Source: Pelomonas lactea
GTDB lineage: Bacteria; Pseudomonadota; Gammaproteobacteria; Burkholderiales; Burkholderiaceae_C
Assembly (NCBI RefSeq): GCF_043555885.1
Contig: NZ_JBIGHX010000011.1
Coordinates: 124,001-188,000 of the forward strand
Direction: 5' to 3'
DNA length: 64,000 nt
The notes beneath the pieces are model-generated. The model worked only from the letters and a program-made list of their open reading frames with translations. It made no database searches and was not told the origin of the DNA. Numbering within the stretch: position 1 is the stretch's first letter; each line of letters begins with the position of its first letter. This document shows positions 9,242 through 17,268 of the stretch, piece after piece. The position numbers were made by a program, and so were the translations under genes.

Positions 9242-10507
9242 TCAGGCGGCTGCGGCTGCCGCGGTCGACCGGCGTGCCAGGCCCAGACCCACCAGCCCGG
9301 CGGACCCCACGCCCAGCAGCAGTGCCAGCGCCGAGCCGGCGAACACGCCGCGCGGCATGCCGTGGTCCAGGATGACGCCGAACACCGGCGCGGCCAGCGC
9401 GAAGCCGATGTCCAGCCCCGAATAGACGGTGCCGTAGACCCGGCCCGTGGCGCCGGGCGGCGCGGCGCGCTTGATGAGCATGTCGCGGGACGGACCGGCC
9501 AGCCCGGTGCCGAAGCCCGCCAGCGCCGCCACCGCCGCGGCCAGCAGCCCCGGCAGCCAGCCGGTGGCCGTCAGCAGCAGCAGCGCCGCCGCCAGCGCCA
9601 GCGCGATGGCGATCGTGCGCTCCAGCCGCTCGGCACGGGCAACGAGGAAGCCGCCGCACACCATGCCCGCCGCGCCGGCCAGCATGTAGCCGGTGACGAC
9701 ATAGGCCGTCAGCGACAGCGGCAGTCCGTACATCTGGCGCAGCGCCGGGCTGGCGAAGCTCTGGATGGCCGACAGCGCCGCCGTGCTCCAGAAGAAGAAC
9801 GAGAAGCACAGCCACACGGACGGCAGCTTCAGGAAGGCCATCGGGTGCTCGACCTTCGTGCCTGCCGCCGGCTTGGCGTGGCCCCAGGAGCCCTGGCGGT
9901 CGTCGATGGCCGAGCGCTGCCAGAACAGCAGTGCCATGACGGCCAGCGCGACCAGCGCCGTGCCCAGGTAGGCGAAGCGCCAGTTGCCGGTGGCCTCGGC
10001 AATGCCGATGGAGAACACCGGCGCGAACGCCCAGCCCAGGTTGCCGCTGATGCCGTGCACCGAGAACGCATGGCCCAGCCGCGGCTGCGACACGCGCTTG
10101 TTCAGGATGGTGAAGTCGGCCGGGTGGAATGGCGCGTTGCCCACGCCGGCCAGCGCCGCGGCGAGCATCAGCCCGCCGAAGCCCTGCGCCAGACCCGCGG
10201 CCACGGAGGCCAGGAAGAAGCTGGCCATCGCCGCAAACAGCACGGGCCGCGCGCCGATGCGGTCGACGATGAAGCCCGACGCGGCCTGGCCGGCGCCCGA
10301 GATGACGAAGAACGTCGTCACCAGCAGGCCCAGTTCCGAATAGCTCAGCCCGAAAGCCTGGATGAACGCCGGGAACAGCGGCGGCAGCAGCATGTGGAAG
10401 AAGTGCGACGTGCCGTGCGCAACACCAATGGTGGAGATCGTCGTGATGTCGCTGCGGCGCTGGCGGCCGGCGTCGAGGGCTGGGAGGGCGGTGTCCATCG
10501 GCGCCAT
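9242..10507 (-). CDS. MFS transporter, fosmidomycin-resistance (Fsr)-like
   Basis: Major facilitator with twelve predicted helices, about 421 residues. The N-terminal GVAHGTSHFFHMLLPPLFPAF and the VGNAPFHPADFTILN region resemble the fosmidomycin-resistance subfamily. The start is uncertain: ATG 10507 or ATG 10498 are both possible and neither has a strong ribosome-binding site. It is divergent from an AraC regulator starting at 10569; the 61-base gap must hold both promoters, so the regulator is a natural candidate for controlling this exporter and the LysE gene downstream. Confidence 0.88.
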   Translation of the reverse strand: MAPMDTALPALDAGRQRRSDITTISTIGVAHGTSHFFHMLLPPLFPAFIQAFGLSYSELGLLVTTFFVISGAGQAASGFIVDRIGARPVLFAAMASFFLASVAAGLAQGFGGLMLAAALAGVGNAPFHPADFTILNKRVSQPRLGHAFSVHGISGNLGWAFAPVFSIGIAEATGNWRFAYLGTALVALAVMALLFWQRSAIDDRQGSWGHAKPAAGTKVEHPMAFLKLPSVWLCFSFFFWSTAALSAIQSFASPALRQMYGLPLSLTAYVVTGYMLAGAAGMVCGGFLVARAERLERTIAIALALAAALLLLTATGWLPGLLAAAVAALAGFGTGLAGPSRDMLIKRAAPPGATGRVYGTVYSGLDIGFALAAPVFGVILDHGMPRGVFAGSALALLLGVGSAGLVGLGLARRSTAAAAAA

Positions 10508-10568
10508 TCTGGGGACGCGGCCGCAGGCCCGGTTACGATGGTTCGTCAAGTTCTATCGAAATCCAGCC

Positions 10569-11378
10569 ATGGCCAGCCGCCAGAGCTTTCCCGCCTTCGC
10601 CCCCGAGCGCTTCGCCCCCACGGCCGAGCGGCCGCTGCGCGCCAAGGCGCGGCTGCTGGAGCACCTGGCCGACATCCAGCCGCACCGGCACGACTGGGCG
10701 CAGCTGGTGTTCTCGATGACCGGCGCGGTGCGCGTGAACACCGAGGCCTCCACCTACATCGTGCCGCCGTCGCGGGCGGTGTGGATACCGCCGGGGCTGG
10801 TGCACGCCGTCACGGCCATCGAGCAGGCGGACCTGCGCACGCTCTACCTCGGCCCCGAGCTGCTGGCCGGCGACGCCTGGGCGGTGGGCCGGGTGCTGGA
10901 GGTGTCGCCGCTGCTGCGCGAGCTGGTGGCCGCCCTGCCCGGCGACCCCGACCCACCCCCACCCGAGGCACCCGACGACGCCCAGCGCCGCCGAGGCATC
11001 GAGCAGTTGGTGCTGATGGAGCTGCGCCGTGCCCGCCCGCTGGCGCTGGGCGTGGCGCTGCCGCAGGACGCACGTCTGCGCAAGCTCTGCGAAGCGATGT
11101 TGCGCGAGCCGGGCCGCCACGCCGGGCTGGACGACTGGGCCGCCGAGGCCGGCTACAGCCCGCGCACGCTGAGCCGGCTGTTCCGCGAGCAGTTGGGCAC
11201 CAGCTTCGCGCAGTGGCGCTCGCAGCTGCTGCTGGCCCACGCGCTGACGCTGGCCGCACGCGGCCGGCCCATGAGCCACATCGCCGCCGAGCTGGGCTAT
11301 GCCAGCGCCAGCGCGTTCACGGCGATGGTGACGCGCACGGTGGGCATGCCGCCGAGCCGTTTTTTTGCGGAGGCCTGA
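10569..11378 (+). CDS. AraC family transcriptional regulator
   Basis: Regulator of 269 residues with an N-terminal cupin sensor (HRHDWAQLVFSMTGAVRVNT, then PSRAVWIPPGLVHAV) and a C-terminal pair of helix-turn-helix motifs (LDDWAAEAGYSPRTLSRLFR and ISHIAAELGYASASAFTAM-like). This layout is typical of AraC proteins adjacent to MFS exporters such as NimR. ATG 10569 is chosen; the longer upstream frame overlaps the divergent MFS gene. It probably controls the divergent exporter, by context only. Confidence 0.92.
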   Translation: MASRQSFPAFAPERFAPTAERPLRAKARLLEHLADIQPHRHDWAQLVFSMTGAVRVNTEASTYIVPPSRAVWIPPGLVHAVTAIEQADLRTLYLGPELLAGDAWAVGRVLEVSPLLRELVAALPGDPDPPPPEAPDDAQRRRGIEQLVLMELRRARPLALGVALPQDARLRKLCEAMLREPGRHAGLDDWAAEAGYSPRTLSRLFREQLGTSFAQWRSQLLLAHALTLAARGRPMSHIAAELGYASASAFTAMVTRTVGMPPSRFFAEA

Positions 11379-11461
11379 AAAATTTGCGCGACCGCGAATC
11401 CTTTGCGTCCGCCGCGGCCTCTTAGTTCCCGAGGGTCGTCCTCGAACACTAGGAGTTGCAA

Positions 11462-11659
11462 ATGGTCTACGTGAAGAACGTGCCGCCCGCCGAGCGCGTG
11501 CTGCGGGTGGTGCTGGGCGCGGCGGTGGCCGGCGCGGGCGTCGTGATGGTGGGCGGCGCGGCCGGCTGGCTGATCGCGGCGAGTTCGGCCGGGCTGGTGC
11601 TGTCGGGCCTGTTCGGCTACTGCCCGGCGTGCGCGATGGTCGGCCGCCGGCTCAAATAG
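11462..11659 (+). CDS. DUF2892 (YgaP-like) small membrane protein
   Basis: Small inner-membrane protein of 65 residues: VKNVPPAERVLRVVLGAAV, a helical hairpin, and a CPAC motif near the end (YCPACAMVGRR). DUF2892 resembles the membrane part of YgaP rhodaneses. AGGAG at 11451-11455 sits 6 bases before ATG 11462, which decides this start over the TTG at 11456. The ECF sigma-factor gene begins 2 bases after its stop, so the two are co-transcribed. A role as a membrane partner or anti-sigma-like sensor is conceivable but unsupported. Confidence 0.85.
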   Translation: MVYVKNVPPAERVLRVVLGAAVAGAGVVMVGGAAGWLIAASSAGLVLSGLFGYCPACAMVGRRLK

Positions 11660-11661
11660 CG

Positions 11662-12204
11662 ATGGCGCTGGCCGCCCACCACCAGCCGCTGCTGGCCGCC
11701 GCCCACGGCGGCGACCCGCAGGCGCTGGAACAGCTGCTGAAGATCAGCCGCCCCGACATCCGCCGCTACGCGCAGCAGCACTGCCTGCTCAGCGATGTGG
11801 ACGACGCGGTGCAGGAGGCGCTGCTCATCGTGTCGCGCAAGCTGCCGCAGCTGCGCGTGCTGGCCGCGTTCTCGGGCTGGGCCATCCGGCTGGTGCAGCG
11901 CGAGTGCCGGCGGCTGGGCCGCGTCGCGCTGCGCTACGACCCCTACGACGAGGAGCAGCAGGCGCAGTGGCTGGTGTCGCACGACGAGCCCGGGCTGCGG
12001 CGGGAGCTGGTGGCGGCGCTGGAGTCGCTGCCGGCGCACTACCGCGAGGTCATGCTGCTGCGCGACGTGGAGGAACTGACGATCGACGAGATCGCCGCCC
12101 GCACCGGCCTCACGCGTGCCAACGTGAAGAGCCGGCTGCACCGGGCTCGCGCGCTGGCCCGGGAGTACCTGCTGGGTGACCGGCCCGCCAAGCCGCCACG
12201 CTGA
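11662..12204 (+). CDS. RNA polymerase sigma factor, ECF type
   Basis: Sigma factor of 180 residues with region 2 (DVDDAVQEALLIVSRKLPQL, core binding and -10 recognition) and region 4 (LESLPAHYREVMLLRDVEELTIDEIA then TRANVKSRLHRARALAREYL). No anti-sigma gene with a ZAS motif follows. It is 2 bases downstream of the DUF2892 gene, and a secreted three-repeat protein follows 125 bases later, so those are possible targets or regulators. The AT-richer stretch at 11379-11455 may hold its own promoter. Confidence 0.92.
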   Translation: MALAAHHQPLLAAAHGGDPQALEQLLKISRPDIRRYAQQHCLLSDVDDAVQEALLIVSRKLPQLRVLAAFSGWAIRLVQRECRRLGRVALRYDPYDEEQQAQWLVSHDEPGLRRELVAALESLPAHYREVMLLRDVEELTIDEIAARTGLTRANVKSRLHRARALAREYLLGDRPAKPPR

Positions 12205-12329
12205 CGCCCGCGCCGGCGTTACCTCCTCTTACCCGGGCCACCACCCCGCCGTCTGCGCGACGACGGGTGCGCGCGTTGTGCCGGCATGCGACGATCCCGC
12301 TCGCAACGACGACAACAAGGAGAACCGTC

Positions 12330-13289
12330 ATGAAAAGACGCCACTGCCTGCTGGGCGCCGGCAGCACCCTGCTCACCGGTCTGCTGGCCGGATTGAGCGG
12401 GCCGGCCGCCGCCCGCGACGACGACGGGGAGTTCGTCATCCTGCACGCCCGCTACGGCACCGAGGCCAACCATGCCGACGTGACCGGCCGGCTGCGCGAG
12501 CTGGCCCGCCGCGACCAGAGCTTCCGGCTGGAGAACGATGTCTTCGGCATGGACCCCGACCCGGGCCGCACGAAGACGCTGCGCATCTTCGCCCGCGACC
12601 GCAGCGGCCGCGAGCGCACCTTTGAATACCGCGAGCGCGACTGGGTGAACGGCAACCAGTTCGTCGGCTGGGGCGGCGGCAACTGGGGCGACGGCGGCGG
12701 TTCGAACGGCTGGCACGGCAACGGCGGCCACGACAGCGGCGAGTTCACGATCCGCTACGCCACCTACGGCACGCGCCAGCGCGAAGTGGACGTGACCGAC
12801 CGGCTGCGCGAGCTGGCCCGGCGCGACCAGCGCTTCCGCCTGGGCAACGACACCTTCGGCATCGACCCCGACCCGGGCCAGACCAAGCGGCTGCGCATCG
12901 TCGCGCGCGAGCGCGGCGGCCAGGAGCGCGTGTTCGAGTACCGCGAGAACATGGTGGTCGACGGCGCCCAGTTCAGCGGCTGGGGCGGTGGCAATTGGGG
13001 CGGCAACTGGGGCGGCAACGACAACGGCTGGGGCCCGCAGCGCCCGGGCGGCGGACGCCTCGTCATCGACAACGCCAGCTACGGCAGCGGCAACCGCCGC
13101 GCAGACGTCAGCGAGGCGCTGCGCGCACGGGTGCGCGGCGACCGGCTGGACGCCGAGGTCAGCAACGAGTGGCTGGGCATCGACCCGGCGCCCGGTGCGC
13201 GCAAGACGCTGACCGTGACCTACCGGCGGGACAACGGCCGCGCCAGCACCGTGCGCGTCAACGAGGGCGACTGGATCCGCCTGCCCTGA
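12330..13289 (+). CDS. Secreted protein with three tandem DUF3395-like repeats
   Basis: Exported protein of 319 residues. After a signal peptide with a Tat-like start (MKRRHCLLGAGSTLLTGLLAG) come three tandem units of about 80-105 residues. Each starts with a beta strand and a YG motif (ARYGTEANHADVTGRLRELA, ATYGTRQREVDVTDRLRELA, ASYGSGNRRADVSEAL), then a GxDPxPGxxKxLxxxxR core. Units 1 and 2 end in Gly/Trp-rich linkers (GWGGGNWG). The unit resembles DUF3395, as far as I recall; function unknown. AAGGAG at 12317-12322 supports ATG 12330. It follows an ECF sigma gene on the same strand. Confidence 0.85.
   Translation: MKRRHCLLGAGSTLLTGLLAGLSGPAAARDDDGEFVILHARYGTEANHADVTGRLRELARRDQSFRLENDVFGMDPDPGRTKTLRIFARDRSGRERTFEYRERDWVNGNQFVGWGGGNWGDGGGSNGWHGNGGHDSGEFTIRYATYGTRQREVDVTDRLRELARRDQRFRLGNDTFGIDPDPGQTKRLRIVARERGGQERVFEYRENMVVDGAQFSGWGGGNWGGNWGGNDNGWGPQRPGGGRLVIDNASYGSGNRRADVSEALRARVRGDRLDAEVSNEWLGIDPAPGARKTLTVTYRRDNGRASTVRVNEGDWIRLP
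12429..13286 (+). repeat. Three in-frame repeat units (12429-12740, 12741-13055, 13056-13286)
   Basis: The first two units are near-identical in protein (DVTxRLRELARRDQxFRL and DPDPGxTKxLRI in both) and similar in DNA, which suggests recent duplication. The third is more diverged and lacks the Gly/Trp linker. Confidence 0.85.
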
Positions 13290-13491
13290 CGCGGCAGCGC
13301 AACGCCGAACCGCCAAGGGCCGGCCCGCCCGGCAGCGCCGCGACGGCAAACCGCCGCCGCGGCCATGGTTTCACGGCGATCGCGCGCGCGTGCCGGCCAG
13401 GGCATCGACAATCCGCCCATCGCCATGTGCCCGGTGCGACAGGCCCTGGGGCTCACCGCCCCACGCCGTGCACTCACCCGTCAAGCCCCGT

Positions 13492-14592
13492 ATGGAACAA
13501 CAGCTGTTCGACTACACCAAGCAGGACGCCGCCGGCGCCTGCTCCACCGCACACGCCTGGGCCAAGGTGCCCGCGCCGTTGACCACCTCCGAGCGCCACG
13601 CGCTGGCCGAGCGAGCGGCGGCGCTGCTCAAGAAACACAATGCCGTGCTGGTGGCCCACTACTACGTGGACGGCCCGCTGCAGGACCTGGCGCTGGCGAC
13701 CGGCGGCATCGTGTCGGACTCGCTGGAGATGGCCCGCTTCGGCCGCGACCATGCCGCGCAGACGCTGGTCGTCGCCGGCGTGCGCTTCATGGGCGAGACG
13801 GCCAAGATCCTCAGCCCCGAGAAGCGCGTGCTGATGCCCGACCTGGACGCCACCTGCTCGCTGGACCTGGGCTGCCCGGCCGACGACTTCGCGCGCTTCT
13901 GCGACGCGCACCCGGACCGCCAGGTCGTCGTCTACGCTAACACCAGCGCCGCCGTGAAGGCCCGCGCCGACTGGATGGTGACGAGCTCCTGCGCGCTGGA
14001 GATCGTGTCCGACCTGCACGCCAAGGGCCAGAAGATCCTGTGGGCGCCCGACCGCCACCTGGGCCGCTACATCCAGGAGCAGACCGGCGCCGACATGCTG
14101 ATGTGGAACGGCGCCTGCATCGTGCACGACGAGTTCCGCGGCCTGGAGCTGGAGATCCTGCGCGAACAGCACCCCGGCGCGCTGGTGCTGGTGCACCCCG
14201 AGTCGCCCAAGAGCGTCGTCGAGCAGGCCGACGTCGTCGGCTCCACGTCGGCGCTCATCAAGGCCGTTGTGGAGGGCAACGCGCCCGCCTACATCGTCGC
14301 CACCGACAACGGCATCCTGCACCGCATGCGCCAGCTGGCGCCGGGCAAGGTGTTGATCGAGGCGCCCACGGCCGGCAACAGCGCCACATGCAAGAGCTGC
14401 GCGCACTGCCCGTGGATGGCGATGAACGGCCTGGCGAACCTCGTCGATTGCCTGGAAAGCGGTCAACCCGAGATCCACGTGGATGAGGCCACCCGCGTGA
14501 AGGCGCAGCACTGCATCAACCGCATGCTCGATTTCACGGCCGCGCGCAAGGCGCAAACCTCGGGCATGACCCCCGGCATCGGCGCCGCCTGA
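13492..14592 (+). CDS. nadA: Quinolinate synthase NadA
   Basis: Quinolinate synthase of 366 residues: condenses iminoaspartate with dihydroxyacetone phosphate in de novo NAD synthesis, using an oxygen-sensitive [4Fe-4S] cluster. Conserved features include VAHYYVDGPLQDLA, SDSLEMARF, GVRFMGETAKIL and the three cysteine sites in DATCSLDLGCP, SSCALEIV and CKSCAHCPWM. ATG 13492 (MEQQLFDY) is used; the frame continues upstream but reads as non-protein. Its partner nadB lies 3 kb away on the opposite strand. The 200 bases before it show no riboswitch that I can recognise. Confidence 0.97.
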   Translation: MEQQLFDYTKQDAAGACSTAHAWAKVPAPLTTSERHALAERAAALLKKHNAVLVAHYYVDGPLQDLALATGGIVSDSLEMARFGRDHAAQTLVVAGVRFMGETAKILSPEKRVLMPDLDATCSLDLGCPADDFARFCDAHPDRQVVVYANTSAAVKARADWMVTSSCALEIVSDLHAKGQKILWAPDRHLGRYIQEQTGADMLMWNGACIVHDEFRGLELEILREQHPGALVLVHPESPKSVVEQADVVGSTSALIKAVVEGNAPAYIVATDNGILHRMRQLAPGKVLIEAPTAGNSATCKSCAHCPWMAMNGLANLVDCLESGQPEIHVDEATRVKAQHCINRMLDFTAARKAQTSGMTPGIGAA

Positions 14593-14642
14593 TCGCGCTA
14601 TAAATCCGGGCATCACCGCCCGCCACCACCACGAGGCCCGCC

Positions 14643-14933
14643 ATGCCCGCTGATTTCAGCTCCCTCTACAACCATCATGAGCGCGAAGTCTTCGCCGCGG
14701 TGATGGACGCCGCTGCCGACTTCCCCGACCTCGCCGACAGCAACGACCTGCTGTGCGACGTGGCCTGCGTGGCGCTGAACCGCCTGCCGCCGCGCTACAT
14801 CCGCCACGAGGTGGACTTCAGCTTCTACCTGACCGAGCACGAGCGGCTGGAGATCGACAACGCCATCAGCGAGGCGGTGTCGTACGCCTTCAACTTCGTG
14901 CAGGCGCGCACCGCGCTGCGGGCGCGCAAGTAG
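14643..14933 (+). CDS. ComFB family protein
   Basis: Protein of 96 residues matching the late-competence ComFB family: FSSLYNHHEREVFAAV, CDVACVALNRLPPRYIRHEVDFSFYLT, then an acidic helix. The family is named from a Bacillus competence operon; some cyanobacterial members have been reported to bind cyclic dinucleotides. It stands alone between nadA and a terminator, so neighbours add nothing. A nucleotide-responsive role is possible because the window also encodes a diguanylate cyclase, but that is inference. Confidence 0.85.
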   Translation: MPADFSSLYNHHEREVFAAVMDAAADFPDLADSNDLLCDVACVALNRLPPRYIRHEVDFSFYLTEHERLEIDNAISEAVSYAFNFVQARTALRARK

Positions 14934-14954
14934 GCGCCCCGCCCTTGCCTGACA

Positions 14955-14978
14955 AGCCCGCGGCCCGCGGGCTTTTTT
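14955..14978 (+). terminator. Intrinsic terminator after the comFB-like gene
   Basis: Perfect 8-bp stem (AGCCCGCG / CGCGGGCT) with a 3-base loop, followed by six T at 14973-14978. It begins 22 bases after the stop of the ComFB-family gene. Confidence 0.9.
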
Positions 14979-15015
14979 ACGTCCGCGCCTCTTGGCAGCG
15001 CCCAAATCTGCAATT

Positions 15016-15031
15016 AAAGTGATATCACTTT
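15016..15031. promoter_or_regulatory. Perfect 16-bp palindrome, probable operator
   Basis: AAAGTGATATCACTTT is a perfect inverted repeat in an AT-rich patch of a GC-rich genome, 15 bases before the SPFH gene start. The operon it heads ends with a ribbon-helix-helix protein, a class that binds such palindromes as a dimer of dimers. It is the likely autoregulatory site; this is inference. Confidence 0.65.
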
Positions 15032-15046
15032 TACGGGAGACTCGTC

Positions 15047-15937
15047 ATGCACAAGGATGGACAACGGCAAGAGATCAGCGCCACCACGGCCAACGGCTAT
15101 GCGGGGCTGCTGGCCGGGCTGGCCCTCATTGCCGGCAGCTTCGCCGTCATGGCGCTGGCCATCCAGGGACAGCCGTGGTTTGCACTGGCCGGCGTGCCCG
15201 TGCTGGTGGGCGGCATCCTGGTGCTGGCCGGCATGTACATGCAGCAGCCCAACGAGGCGCGCATCCTGACGCTGTTCGGCCGCTACGTCGGCACCGACCG
15301 CACCGAGGGCCTGCGCTGGGCGAACCCGCTGACGGTCAAGCGCCGCATCTCGCTGCGCGCGCGCAACCTGAACGCGCCGGCCATCAAGGTCAACGACAAG
15401 CGCGGCAACCCAATCGAGATCAGCGCGGCCGTCGTCTGGCGCGTGCAGGACACGGCCAAGGCGGTGTTCGAGGTGGACGACTTCGAGACCTACGTGGGCA
15501 TCCAGGCCGAGACGGCCATCCGCCACCTGGCCACGCAGTTCGCCTACGACGAGGGTGAAGACCTGGCCCCCGACGAGACGACGCTGCGCGCCGGCCAGAA
15601 CGAGGTCGTCAAGGCGCTGATCGCCGAGCTGATGGAGCGCTGCGCGCAGGCCGGCGTGACGGTGCTGGACGCCAAGATCACCCACCTCGCCTACGCGCCC
15701 GAGATCGCGCAGGTGATGCTGCGCCGCCAGCAGGCCGAGGCCATCATCAGCGCGCGCAAGAAGATCGTGCAGGGCGCGGTGACGATGGTGGAGGAGGCGC
15801 TGCGCGGGCTGTCGGAGCGCGAGATCGTCGAACTGGACGACGAGCGCAAGGCGGCCATGGTGTCCAACCTGCTCGTCGTGCTGTGCTCCGACAAGGAGAC
15901 CCAGCCCATCGTCAACACCGGCACGCTGTACAGCTGA
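15047..15937 (+). CDS. SPFH/Band-7 domain protein
   Basis: Membrane protein of 296 residues with two adjacent N-terminal helices (LLAGLALIAGSFAVMALAI and a second at about residues 45-65), then an SPFH domain (ARILTLFGRYVGTDRTEGL, IEISAAVVWRV, YVGIQAETAIRHLA) and the C-terminal coiled region (YAPEIAQVMLRRQQAEAII, ARKKIVQGAV). SPFH proteins form rings that organise membrane microdomains or chaperone membrane proteases. It is the first gene of a three-gene unit with a membrane protein (8-base gap) and a ribbon-helix-helix protein, behind a 16-bp palindrome. GGGAGA precedes the ATG at 15047. Confidence 0.92.
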   Translation: MHKDGQRQEISATTANGYAGLLAGLALIAGSFAVMALAIQGQPWFALAGVPVLVGGILVLAGMYMQQPNEARILTLFGRYVGTDRTEGLRWANPLTVKRRISLRARNLNAPAIKVNDKRGNPIEISAAVVWRVQDTAKAVFEVDDFETYVGIQAETAIRHLATQFAYDEGEDLAPDETTLRAGQNEVVKALIAELMERCAQAGVTVLDAKITHLAYAPEIAQVMLRRQQAEAIISARKKIVQGAVTMVEEALRGLSEREIVELDDERKAAMVSNLLVVLCSDKETQPIVNTGTLYS

Positions 15938-15944
15938 GGCAAGC

Positions 15945-16895
15945 ATGCGCTGGGTCTTCAACATCGCCTGGCTGGCCTTGCTGGCCTTTCTGGCGACCAC
16001 GTGGCCGCTGCTGCCGGACGTCGTCGGCTCGCCGCGCTTCATGCTGCCGCGCGACCACTACACGGCCTGGATGCTGACGCTGGCCATCGTCGGCCCGTGG
16101 CTGACCACGTACGGCTCGCTGCTGGCAGCGCGGCATTGGCCACGCCTGATCAACCTGCCCTATCGCGACCACTGGCTCGCTCCTCCGCACCGCGAGCAGA
16201 CGCTGGCGGACCTGGGCGGGCGACTGGCGGCGCTGGGCCTCGGCCTGCTGGTGCTGTTCGCAGGCCTGCACTACCACGCGCTGCAAAGGGCCCAGCCGCA
16301 CTGGCCACAGGTGCCGGCAGACGTCTGGACGGCGGGCAGCGTGCTCCAGGGGCTGGGACTCGCGGTCTGGCTGCTGGCGCTGATGCGCCGCTTCAACCGC
16401 CTGCCGGTCGTCGCCGCGCCACGGCCCGCGCGGCAAGGCTCCCGCAGCACCGACCTCGTCTGGCGCGAGACGCAGCTGATGTGGCCGCTGCTCGCGGTGC
16501 TGCTCCCGGCCAGCGTCGGCCTGACCCTCGCCGTCACCCATGCTCAGGCGTCAGCCGGCCAAGCCTGGATGCCGGCGATCCTGCCGATGCTGCTTGCGCT
16601 GGTGTTCGGTCGCATGACGACCGAGGTGCATGGCGACCGCCTTTGCTGGCGCTTCGGCTGGCTGCCCTGGCCACGCTGGCGGGTAGATCTGGATGACATC
16701 ATCGCGGTCGACGCGGCGCAGTCTCGCTGGACCGAAGGCTGGGGCATCCGCTTCACCAGCGACGGCATGCTCTACAACGCCAGTGGCACGCAGGCAGTTC
16801 GCCTGACACTGCGTGACGGCCGCCACGTGCGTCTGGGCTGCCAAGAGCCTCGACTGCTGATCGGGGCTCTGCAAGCCCGCATCTCGGGCCGCTGA
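15945..16895 (+). CDS. Polytopic membrane protein with C-terminal PH-like domain
   Basis: Protein of 316 residues with about six hydrophobic helices: residues 5-25, 41-60, 90-110, 130-150, 180-200 and 210-225. The first part has a DUF1648-like flavour (PRDHYTAWML, LPYRDHWLAPPHREQTL). A small soluble C-terminal domain follows (WRVDLDDIIAVDAAQ, VRLTLRDGRHVRLG), resembling membrane-attached PH-like sensor domains. No function can be assigned. It sits 8 bases after the SPFH gene and 16 before the ribbon-helix-helix gene, which suggests all three work together. Confidence 0.78.
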   Translation: MRWVFNIAWLALLAFLATTWPLLPDVVGSPRFMLPRDHYTAWMLTLAIVGPWLTTYGSLLAARHWPRLINLPYRDHWLAPPHREQTLADLGGRLAALGLGLLVLFAGLHYHALQRAQPHWPQVPADVWTAGSVLQGLGLAVWLLALMRRFNRLPVVAAPRPARQGSRSTDLVWRETQLMWPLLAVLLPASVGLTLAVTHAQASAGQAWMPAILPMLLALVFGRMTTEVHGDRLCWRFGWLPWPRWRVDLDDIIAVDAAQSRWTEGWGIRFTSDGMLYNASGTQAVRLTLRDGRHVRLGCQEPRLLIGALQARISGR

Positions 16896-16911
16896 CGCAG
16901 GTAACCATCTG

Positions 16912-17127
16912 ATGGCCAGCCCCGACAAGAAAAGCTTCGCGCTGCGCCTGGACCCGGCGCTGTGGGCGCAGATCGAGCGCCTGGCTGCGCAGGAGCTGCG
17001 CTCGGCCAACGCGCAGATCGAGTACCTGCTGCGCGACGCGCTGGCCCGGCGCGGCATCAAGCCGGCATCCAGCCCGGCGCCCAAGCGCGGGCGGCCGGCT
17101 GCCGAAACGCCGGAGAACGGTGAGTAG
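16912..17127 (+). CDS. Arc-like ribbon-helix-helix DNA-binding protein
   Basis: Protein of 71 residues with an Arc-type fold: a beta strand KSFALRLDPALWAQIERLA, then helices QELRSANAQIEYLLRDALARR, and a basic Pro-rich tail. Such proteins are repressors or antitoxins. No small toxin gene follows. It closes the SPFH operon and probably binds the palindrome at 15016-15031 to autoregulate. Between its stop and nadB (17128-17268) I see nothing. Confidence 0.85.
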   Translation: MASPDKKSFALRLDPALWAQIERLAAQELRSANAQIEYLLRDALARRGIKPASSPAPKRGRPAAETPENGE

Positions 17128-17268
17128 CGCCGTATTCGGGACGAGCGCCGAGCCGCCCCAAGCCGGCCCGGTTGGCGATGCTTGCGGCTCGACGCCGCAA
17201 GCATCGCCGTCCCCGCGGGGGACCGACCAGTCGCGCCCGCGTTCAGCGTGGCGCGACTGGGCGAGGGG

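Noticed and set aside
9215..11425. Long plus-strand open frame of 736 codons
   Set aside because: It lies across the MFS and AraC genes, is full of Arg/Gln/His runs typical of GC-rich shadow frames and shows no domain.
12429..13286. Direct repeats as a CRISPR-like or mobile feature
   Set aside because: The repeats are in-frame coding units of over 200 bases with no spacer structure.
15014..16042. Minus-strand frame of 342 codons opposite the SPFH gene
   Set aside because: It covers a well-supported SPFH gene and has the His/Gln-rich composition of an antisense shadow.
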